NCBI GenBank assembly: GCA_900549455.1
Contig: UROM01000090.1
Location: 1 to 7,211 of the forward strand
Length of the DNA stretch: 7,211 nt
Reading direction: 5' to 3'
Origin: an uncultured Collinsella sp.
GTDB lineage: Bacteria > Actinomycetota > Coriobacteriia > Coriobacteriales > Coriobacteriaceae
Position numbers and translations under genes: made by a program. The notes under the pieces are model-generated. The model was not told where the DNA came from. It saw only the letters and a program-made list of their open reading frames with translations, and searched no databases. Shown in pieces: positions 1 through 4,567 of the stretch. The stretch's first letter is position 1, and every line of letters begins with the position of its first letter.

Positions 1-49
1 ACGAGATGCTCAGGAGTCTCGTGGGCTCGGAGATGTGTATAAGAGACAG
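1..49 (+). other. Illumina Nextera Read-2 adapter with i7 index (artefact)
   Basis: This is library adapter, not genome. Bases 1..7 (ACGAGAT) are the end of the P7 primer. Bases 8..15 (GCTCAGGA) sit where the i7 index lies; the reverse complement TCCTGAGC matches, from memory, Nextera index N704. Bases 16..30 are the Read-2 overhang, and 31..49 are the 19-bp Tn5 mosaic end finishing in AAGAGACAG. Genomic sequence starts at 50. The truncated ATPase gene reads open into this adapter, so any residues predicted beyond base 50 are false. Confidence 0.97.
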
Positions 50-871
50 GCTCCGCTCGGTATAAGCCTGTGCAATATCGGAGACCATATCTGCCTCGCG
101 CACCTGCGCGCAAACGGGCACGCCCTTCGCACGAAGCGACCTGCCCAGACAGCACGACGCCGGCATATCCAGGTTGAGCTGCGCAAGTTCGTCTGCCCGC
201 GTCAAGATTTCCTCGGGCGTACCGAGCATGGCAACGCGCCCCGCCCGAAACACCGCGACACGATCGGCCTCGGCGGCCTCTTCCATAAAGTGCGTAATCA
301 TCACGATGGTCATGCCGCGATCGTGCAACGCGCGGCAAGCCTTCATGAGGCCCTGACGTCCACGCGGATCGAGCATCGAGGAAGCCTCGTCCAATATGAG
401 CACGCGCGGTTCCATGGCGAGCACGCCGGCAAGCGCCACGCGCTGCTTTTGGCCGCCCGAAAGCGCGTGGGTCTCGTGGCGCTCAAAGCCCACCAGGCCC
501 ACGCCCTTCAGCGCCTCGCGTACGCGCTGCGCAATTTGCGCCGATGGCACGCCAAGGTTTTCGGGACCAAACGCAACGTCATCTTCGACAAGCGTTGCCA
601 CCAGCTGATCGTCGGGATTCTGGAATACCATGCCCGCGGTCGAACGAATGTCGTAGACCAGCTCGGGGTCGGACGCATCCATGCCGTTGATACGTACCGT
701 GCCTGCATCGGGCTGCAACAGTGCATTCAGATGCTTGGCAAACGTCGACTTGCCCGACCCATTGCCACCAAGGATGCAGAAAAACTCGCCATCCTCGATG
801 TTCAGATCGACGCCGTCGAGTGCCGGTACGGCACCGTCATAGCTAAAGGAAATGCCCCGACACTCAATCAT
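50..871 (-). CDS. ecfA1: Energy-coupling factor (ECF) transporter ATPase, EcfA1 type, 3'-truncated
   Basis: This is the ATP-hydrolysing subunit of an ECF vitamin importer, acting at the cytoplasmic face of the membrane. The 274 visible residues (start MIECRGISFSY) hold a complete ABC ATPase: Walker A GGNGSGKST (35-43), Q-loop in VFQNPDDQ (82-89, Q84), signature LSGGQ (137-141), Walker B VLILDE (157-162), D-loop SMLD (165-168) and switch His194 in ITHF. The FQNPDDQ motif followed by VEDDVAFGPENLGVP is typical of ECF ATPases, and the form looks more like EcfA1 than EcfA2. The family is usually about 280 residues, so only a few C-terminal residues are missing. The start overlaps the ribU stop as ATGA, implying translational coupling. 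The gene lies in the FMN-riboswitch transcript. A second ATPase and the EcfT membrane subunit may follow beyond the left end. Family certain; A1 versus A2 fairly sure. Confidence 0.93.
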
Positions 872-1458
872 GCGCGGCCTTTGACCTGGTCCTTTTTAGG
901 CGTGATGAGGTTGGAGACTGCCTTATACACCGCAAGTGTCAATACCGAGTTAAGCACGGTCTTGATAAGGTTGAACGGCAGCACGGCAGGAATCATGAGC
1001 GGGGCGATCACATCGACCGCGCCATACCAGAACCATACGCCAATGGTAAGGTTTGCGACCATAGACAACGCCGTAGCGGCAATAACGCCGAGCACCAGAC
1101 CAATCACGGCACCCTTATAGGTATGCATCTTCTGGTAGACGATAGCCGCGGGCAGAATGTAGCCCAGCGTGGCAACCAGGTTCATAAGCGCGCCGACCCA
1201 GTCACCCGTGGTGAGCGCATGGATAACGATCGCCATGGCTGCAACAGCGGTTCCGGCACCGGGGCCATATGCAAACCCGCACACCATCGCCGGCACCAGC
1301 GACGGGTCATACGTCAAAAACGGCGCCGAAGGAAGAATGGGCAGCTGCACATACATAAAGAGCGCGCCCAGGGCACACATAAGCGCCATGGTTACGAGCT
1401 GTTTGGTGCTCCACCTATTCGTGTTCTCAAAATGGATATGCTGCGACTGTTCAGACAT
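868..1458 (-). CDS. ribU: Riboflavin ECF transporter S component RibU
   Basis: This is the substrate-binding membrane subunit of an ECF-type riboflavin importer, 196 residues, in the usual range for RibU. After a short polar N-terminus come about six hydrophobic segments, consistent with the six-helix S-component fold. The stretch FLTYDPSLVPAMVCGFAYGP matches the conserved RibU region (YDPS.VPA..GF.fGP). Assignment to riboflavin rests on this motif plus the FMN riboswitch directly upstream. The start chosen is ATG at 1458, preceded by AGGTGATC, which pairs with the 3' end of 16S rRNA. An in-frame ATG at 1479 would add seven residues, but it lies inside the conserved 3' strand of the riboswitch and is not a credible start. 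The downstream ATPase overlaps by four bases. RibU often shares a common ECF module; here an ATPase is encoded alongside it. Confidence 0.93.
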   Translation of the reverse strand: MSEQSQHIHFENTNRWSTKQLVTMALMCALGALFMYVQLPILPSAPFLTYDPSLVPAMVCGFAYGPGAGTAVAAMAIVIHALTTGDWVGALMNLVATLGYILPAAIVYQKMHTYKGAVIGLVLGVIAATALSMVANLTIGVWFWYGAVDVIAPLMIPAVLPFNLIKTVLNSVLTLAVYKAVSNLITPKKDQVKGRA

Positions 1459-1460
1459 AA

Positions 1461-1468
1461 GATCACCT
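1461..1468 (-). promoter_or_regulatory. Ribosome-binding site deciding the ribU start
   Basis: On the minus strand AGGTGATC is complementary to the anti-Shine-Dalgarno end of 16S rRNA. AGG lies 7 nt before ATG 1458. It selects that ATG over the ATG at 1479 inside the riboswitch. It begins 2-3 nt after the riboswitch 3' strand (GAAAGAGG), close enough for P1 extension to mask it. Confidence 0.75.
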
Positions 1469-1470
1469 GC

Positions 1471-1650
1471 CTCTTTCATCCGGACTCTAACCGTTGGTAC
1501 TGGGATCTCACCAGTTCAGCCGGCATGCGAACCAACACACGCACGGGTCGCGGACTCATCGGCTCGACGCAGGTCCTCGCCTGCGCCACGGCACCCCTTT
1601 GGCACCGCCCAATTTACCGCCAGTGGGGAATTTCACCCCGCCCTGAAACA
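1471..1650 (-). promoter_or_regulatory. FMN riboswitch (RFN element)
   Basis: Read on the minus strand, the element has the conserved RFN blocks in order: GGGCGGGGTGAAATTCCCC, then ACTGGCGGTAAA, then GAGCC with TCCGCGACCC, then GAACTGGTGAGATCCCAGTA, then ACGGTTAGAGTCCGGATG and GAAAG closing helix P1 with TTTC at the 5' end. FMN binding is known to switch off riboflavin synthesis or uptake genes; the next gene is ribU. Only about 12 nt separate the element from the ribU start and no U-tract is present, so control is probably translational, by masking the ribosome-binding site through P1. At about 180 nt it is somewhat longer than many RFN elements, because the arm between the GGCGGTAAA and GAGCC blocks is expanded. 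Confidence 0.96.
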
Positions 1651-1659
1651 GCAATTGCA

Positions 1660-1687
1660 AGTGTAGCACCAGCAGGCTTTCGCGCAA
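1660..1687 (-). promoter_or_regulatory. Candidate sigma-A promoter of the ribU-ecfA operon
   Basis: Minus-strand -35 TTGCGC (1682..1687), 16-bp spacer and -10 TACACT (1660..1665), with TGC before the -10 forming an extended -10. Transcription would start near 1652..1655, just before the 5' strand of riboswitch helix P1. This agreement supports the call. Confidence 0.6.
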
Positions 1688-1718
1688 GCATGCCAAGGGT
1701 AATTTATGGCGGGGATCA

Positions 1719-1880
1719 GTTGCCGCAACAGCCACGTTCCCCACCCATCCCAAAGTACTGTGCTTTTCGCGGCAAAGCCGCGAAACAGCAAAAGGGACAA
1801 GTCACCGCAACAGCCACATCTCCCACTCATCCCAAAGTAACGCGCCTTTCGCGCAAAGCGCGAAACAGCGAAGGGGACAC
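1719..1880. repeat. Two tandem copies of an ~80-bp hairpin repeat
   Basis: Copy 1 is 1719..1800 (82 bp) and copy 2 is 1801..1880 (80 bp). They share CCGCAACAGCCAC, CATCCCAAAGTA and a central hairpin. The copy 1 stem is TTTCGCGGC/GCCGCGAAA with an AAA loop; the copy 2 stem is TTTCGCGC/GCGCGAAA, also with AAA. The stem differences preserve pairing: one base pair is lost from both sides, and an outer T-A pair (TGC/GCA) is C-G in copy 2 (CGC/GCG). A boundary motif resembling GGGACAAGT occurs at about 1711, 1795 and 1874, before, between and after the copies. Short open frames across it read the repeat itself and look spurious. It lies upstream of the ribU promoter. It resembles an intergenic REP- or MITE-like element, but I recognise no named family. 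Confidence 0.8.
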
Positions 1881-1939
1881 GTATCCCTATCAACCACGTC
1901 CTTCTCCGCCCGCCGACTTAAAGGCCGTAAACGCAGGGG

Positions 1940-2074
1940 ATCCGGGGGCGTGACGGGGTTTCTCTCCGGAACATTCCGCAGGACGCAAAGAGGCTCCGCA
2001 GCGCGAAGCGCGATGCGGAGCCTCTTTGCATGTCCGAGGACGTTCCGGAGAGAAACCCCGTCACGCCCCCGGAT
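1940..2074. repeat. Nested long inverted repeat after groL, probable terminator region
   Basis: The outer arms 1940..1972 and 2042..2074 are perfect 33-bp inverted copies (ATCCGGGGGCGTGACGGGGT at the outer end of the left arm). Inside is a second perfect 16-bp stem, GCAAAGAGGCTCCGCA (1985..2000) with its complement 2014..2029, and a loop containing CGCG-AAG-CGCG. The regions joining outer and inner stems (about 12 nt each) do not pair well. The element starts about 30 bp after the groL stop. The inner stem carries AAAGAG on one side and CTCTTT on the other, as in bidirectional terminators, so ending groL transcription is the simplest role. The long perfect outer arms are not needed for that. 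Confidence 0.85.
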
Positions 2075-2104
2075 TCCCGGTGGGAGTTCTAGACCTTGTC
2101 GGCC

Positions 2105-3742
2105 TTAGTACATACCGCCGCCCTGCTGACCAGCGGTGGCAGCAGCGATAGCGTCCTCAAGCTGAGTGTTCTTGGGCACATCGGAGACGGTGGCCTCGGT
2201 GATGAGAATCAGGCTGGCGACAGAAGCAGCGTTCTGCAGGGTGACGCGGCTGACCTTGACGGGGTCGAGGACGCCCATCTCGATCATGTCGCCCCACTCG
2301 CCGTTGGCAGAGTTGAGACCCTGGCCGGCGGGCAGCTCGGCAACCTTGTCGACCACGACAGCGCCCTCAAAGCCAGCATTCTTGGCGATGGTAGCGACCG
2401 GAGCAGTCAGAGCCTTCTTGACGATGTCGACACCAATCTTCTCCTCGGGGTCGTCAATCTCGACAGCATCGAGCGCAGGCACAGCGTCCATGAAGGCGAC
2501 GCCGCCGCCAGCGACAATGCCCTCCTCGACAGCAGCGCGGGTAGCCTGCAGGGCGTCCTCGACGCGATGCTTGATCTCCTTGAGCTCGGACTCGGTAGCA
2601 GCGCCGACCTTGATGACGGCAACGCCACCGGAGAGCTTGGCCAGGCGCTCCTGGAGCTTCTCGCGGTCGAAGTCAGAGGTGGTGTTCTCCATCTCGCCCT
2701 TGATCTGAGCGATACGGGCGTCGATGGCCTCCTTGGAGCCAGCGCCGCCGACGACAACGGTGTTGTCCTTGGAGATGGTGACGGACTTAGCGGTACCGAG
2801 CATATCGGCGGTGATGTCAGCGACCTTCACGCCCAGCTCGTCCAGAGCAGCCTGGCCACCGGTGAGGACGGCGATGTCCTCGAGGATGCGCTTGCGGCGA
2901 TCGCCGTAGCCCGGAGCCTTGACGGCGCAGACGTTGAGGGCGCCACGGATCTTGTTGAGGACGAGGGTGGGCAGGGCCTCGCCGTCGATGTCCTCAGCGA
3001 TGATGAGCAGGCCACGGCCGGCGCGCTGGACAGCCTCGAGAACAGGCATGATGTCCTGAACGCTGGAGATCTTCTGGTCGGTGATGAGGATGTACGGATC
3101 CTTCATCACGGCCTCCATGCGGTCGTTATCCGTGACGAAATAAGCGGAGACGTAGCCCTTGTCGAACTGCATACCCTCGACGGTGTCGATGGTAATATCG
3201 AACGTCTGGGAATCCTCGACGGTGATGACGCCGTCCTTGCCCACGACCTCCATGGCCTCGGCGATCTTCTCGCCGACCTCGGGGTCACCGGCAGAGATGG
3301 TACCGACGGAAGCAATCTGCTCCTTGGTCTCGACCGGCTTGGCCTGCTTCTTCATCTCGGCGACGGCGGCGTTGACGGCCTTGTCGATGCCGCGACGGAT
3401 GGCCAGCGGGTTGGCGCCAGCGGCGACGTTGCGCAGGCCGTCGTTGACGATGGCCTGGGCGAGCAGGGTTGCGGTGGTGGTGCCGTCACCCACGGTGTCG
3501 TTGGTCTTGGTGGCAACCTCCTTCACCAGCTGGGCACCCATGTTCTCGATGTTGTCCTCGAGCTCGATCTCCTTAGCGACGGAAACGCCGTCGTTGGTGA
3601 TGGTCGGAGCACCGAACGTGCGCTGCAGAGCGACATAGCGGCCCTTGGGGCCCATGGTGACGGTAACGGCGTCGGCCAGAGTGTTGACGCCCTTGGCGAG
3701 CTTAGCGCGGGCATCGGTGTTGAACGTAATGTTCTTTGCCAT
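2105..3742 (-). CDS. groL: 60-kDa chaperonin GroEL
   Basis: GroEL is the ATP-driven folding chaperone that assembles into two stacked seven-membered rings in the cytoplasm and works with GroES. The protein is 545 residues, the normal family length. Visible hallmarks are the nucleotide-binding GPKGR (31-35), ITNDGVSVA (48-56, D51), GDGTTT (85-90), the VEDALQATRAAVEEG block with the ATPase aspartate equivalent at D396, and AGGG (411-414). The C-terminal tail ends QQGGGMY, a short version of the usual Gly-Met-rich tail. Residue 36 is Tyr (GPKGRY), where E. coli GroEL has Asn. The start ATG follows GGAGG (3753..3757) with a 10-nt spacer. It is the second gene of groS-groL, 96 nt after groS, and no strong promoter is visible in the gap. 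It is followed by the nested inverted repeat at 1940..2074. Confidence 0.99.
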   Translation of the reverse strand: MAKNITFNTDARAKLAKGVNTLADAVTVTMGPKGRYVALQRTFGAPTITNDGVSVAKEIELEDNIENMGAQLVKEVATKTNDTVGDGTTTATLLAQAIVNDGLRNVAAGANPLAIRRGIDKAVNAAVAEMKKQAKPVETKEQIASVGTISAGDPEVGEKIAEAMEVVGKDGVITVEDSQTFDITIDTVEGMQFDKGYVSAYFVTDNDRMEAVMKDPYILITDQKISSVQDIMPVLEAVQRAGRGLLIIAEDIDGEALPTLVLNKIRGALNVCAVKAPGYGDRRKRILEDIAVLTGGQAALDELGVKVADITADMLGTAKSVTISKDNTVVVGGAGSKEAIDARIAQIKGEMENTTSDFDREKLQERLAKLSGGVAVIKVGAATESELKEIKHRVEDALQATRAAVEEGIVAGGGVAFMDAVPALDAVEIDDPEEKIGVDIVKKALTAPVATIAKNAGFEGAVVVDKVAELPAGQGLNSANGEWGDMIEMGVLDPVKVSRVTLQNAASVASLILITEATVSDVPKNTQLEDAIAAATAGQQGGGMY

Positions 3743-3775
3743 GGTGGGTAATCCTCCAAAAGAAATGTGACTCGC

Positions 3776-3804
3776 GTCGCCGCTTCCGAGTCCTATGCGG
3801 CGAC
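3776..3804 (-). other. Hairpin in the groS-groL intercistronic gap
   Basis: A perfect 8-bp stem, GTCGCCGC (3776..3783) with GCGGCGAC (3797..3804), and a 13-nt loop lies between groS and groL. It has no U-tract, so it is not an intrinsic terminator. A role in message processing or in setting the GroES:GroEL ratio is possible but only inferred. Confidence 0.5.
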
Positions 3805-3838
3805 CGCGTTCAAAGACGAATCAGAGAGCCTGGTGAGA

Positions 3839-4132
3839 CTAGGCCTCGACGACGGCGTAGATGTCGTCGGCGCGCATCAGCAGATACTTCTCGCCGTCGA
3901 CCTTGACCTCGTTGCCACCGAACTTGCCGTAGATGACAACGTCGCCGACCTGAACGTCCATGGGAATGCGCTCACCCTTGTCGTTGACCTTGCCGGCGCC
4001 AACGGCAACGATGGTGCCGCGCTGCGGCTTCTCCTGAGCGTTGCTGGCGATGTACAGACCAGAGGCGGTCTTCTGCTCGGCCTCGTCGGGCTTGACCAGG
4101 ACGCGATCTGCAAGCGGCTTCAAAGACGACAT
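3839..4132 (-). CDS. groS: 10-kDa co-chaperonin GroES
   Basis: GroES is the seven-subunit lid that caps the GroEL ring. The protein is 97 residues, the standard length, starting MSSLKPLADRVLVKP. The mobile loop that contacts GroEL is at about residues 20-33 (QKTASGLYIASNAQ); the hydrophobic tripeptide is LYI rather than the IVL of E. coli. EKPQRGTIVAVG and the roof-loop region KVNDKGERIPMDVQVGD follow, and the end is DIYAVVEA. The start at ATG 4132 is set by AGGAGG eight bases upstream. An upstream in-frame ATG at 4165 would add eleven residues, but it falls in the loop of a GC hairpin with no ribosome-binding site. It is the first gene of the groS-groL operon. Confidence 0.98.
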   Translation of the reverse strand: MSSLKPLADRVLVKPDEAEQKTASGLYIASNAQEKPQRGTIVAVGAGKVNDKGERIPMDVQVGDVVIYGKFGGNEVKVDGEKYLLMRADDIYAVVEA

Positions 4133-4140
4133 GCTTGTTT

Positions 4141-4146
4141 CCTCCT
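4141..4146 (-). promoter_or_regulatory. Consensus ribosome-binding site of groS
   Basis: AGGAGG on the minus strand, 8 nt before ATG 4132. It is a full consensus site and rules out the upstream ATG at 4165 as the start. Confidence 0.85.
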
Positions 4147-4153
4147 TTGTGGG

Positions 4154-4174
4154 CCGCGCGGTCATGCCGCGCGG
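4154..4174 (-). other. GC hairpin in the groS leader next to the ribosome-binding site
   Basis: CCGCGCGG (4154..4161) and CCGCGCGG (4167..4174) form an 8-bp all-GC stem with a 5-nt loop. The hairpin ends 7 nt before AGGAGG. Each arm is also self-complementary. There is no U-tract, so it is not an intrinsic terminator; it may protect the message 5' end or influence ribosome loading. Confidence 0.55.
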
Positions 4175-4224
4175 GTTAACCCTTTTTGTTTGCGTACGCG
4201 TTGAATGGTACCCACGAATGGCGG

Positions 4225-4230
4225 GTTATA
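4225..4230 (-). promoter_or_regulatory. Candidate -10 box of the groS-groL promoter
   Basis: TATAAC on the minus strand, about 93 bp before the groS start. No convincing -35 box lies 16-18 bp upstream; TTGACT is present but only 8 bp away. The AT-rich palindrome at 4242..4260 would fall across the -35 position, which fits an operator, but the promoter call is tentative. Confidence 0.35.
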
Positions 4231-4241
4231 CAACGCAGAGT

Positions 4242-4284
4242 CAAAAAATCTTATTTTTTGGCACTTAGATTTTCTGAATGCCGG
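4242..4284. promoter_or_regulatory. AT-rich palindrome and degenerate CIRCE-like site upstream of groS
   Basis: CAAAAAAT-CTT-ATTTTTTG (4242..4260) is a perfect 8-bp inverted repeat. Beside it, TTGGCACTT-N9-GAATGCCGG (4258..4284) matches the HrcA operator CIRCE (TTAGCACTC-N9-GAGTGCTAA) at 12 of 18 positions with the exact 9-nt spacer. That is well below a normal CIRCE match, and the two arms complement each other at only 5 of 9 positions. Position upstream of groS is right for a heat-shock operator, so it is listed as a candidate only. Confidence 0.3.
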
Positions 4285-4299
4285 GGGATAACTTAGCGG

Positions 4300-4448
4300 T
4301 GGCTCCCGTGTGGCTCCGGAGGGGCGGGGCATAAGGTTTCCTGCTCGGGCAGTCCTGCTCGCACGAAGGCCACATTAAGTGGCCTTCGGCTCGTGCGGAA
4401 CTCGCGATAAACCTTATGCCCCGCCCCTCCGGAGCCACACGGGAGCCA
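4300..4448. repeat. Nested long inverted repeat between the amidohydrolase gene and groS
   Basis: The outer arms 4300..4339 and 4409..4448 are perfect 40-bp inverted copies (TGGCTCCCGTGTGGCTCCGG at the outer end of the left arm). Inside is GAAGGCCAC-ATTAA-GTGGCCTTC (4365..4387), extended by GCAC/GTGC with a 5-nt bulge, plus a small CTGC-TCGG-GCAG hairpin at 4341..4352. The plan matches that of 1940..2074: long perfect outer arms, poorly paired connectors and an independent inner hairpin, but with different sequence. The upstream gene already has its own terminator at 4522..4550, so this element is not required to end that transcript. Confidence 0.85.
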
Positions 4449-4521
4449 GGTTAACTAATTCGGTCCCGGTATTCAAAAAAGTCGGTGCAGCAAAATGGCG
4501 ATGCAGATGGTGCGAATAAGA

Positions 4522-4550
4522 AAGGGGCACGTTGCTGAAACGTGCCCCTT
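4522..4550 (-). terminator. Intrinsic terminator of the YtcJ-like amidohydrolase gene
   Basis: On the minus strand AAGGGGCACGTT, a 5-nt loop and AACGTGCCCCTT form a perfect 12-bp stem followed by TCTTATT, a short T-rich tail. It begins 17 bp after the stop codon. The tail is poorer on the plus strand, so the main direction is minus. Confidence 0.85.
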
Positions 4551-4567
4551 ATGAGTGGGGTATGAGG

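Noticed and set aside
35..1120. A 361-codon plus-strand frame starting in the adapter.
   Set aside because: It begins inside the Nextera adapter and is antisense to ecfA and ribU. Its low-complexity Arg/His/Ala composition is typical of an antisense shadow.
1719..1880. A possible CRISPR array.
   Set aside because: There are only two units, adjacent with no unique spacer between them. Each unit is ~80 bp with an internal hairpin, and no cas gene is present.
1633..1893. A small minus-strand frame (86 codons) with an internally repeated protein pattern.
   Set aside because: The pattern comes from translating the two copies of the DNA repeat. It overlaps the promoter and riboswitch start, and no ribosome-binding site supports it.
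1123..1953. A 276-codon plus-strand frame across the ribU start, riboswitch and repeat region.
   Set aside because: It is antisense to ribU and the FMN riboswitch and then reads through the tandem repeat. It has no recognisable domain.
2096..3751. A 551-codon open frame on the plus strand, antisense to nearly all of groL.
   Set aside because: The sense strand encodes an unmistakable full-length GroEL. The antisense frame is rich in Asp, Gly, Leu and Val, stays open because of GC-rich codon use and resembles no protein I recognise.
4300..4448. An insertion sequence with terminal inverted repeats.
   Set aside because: Only about 69 bp lie between the arms, so there is no room for a transposase, and no target-site duplication is visible. 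A MITE remains possible but is not shown.
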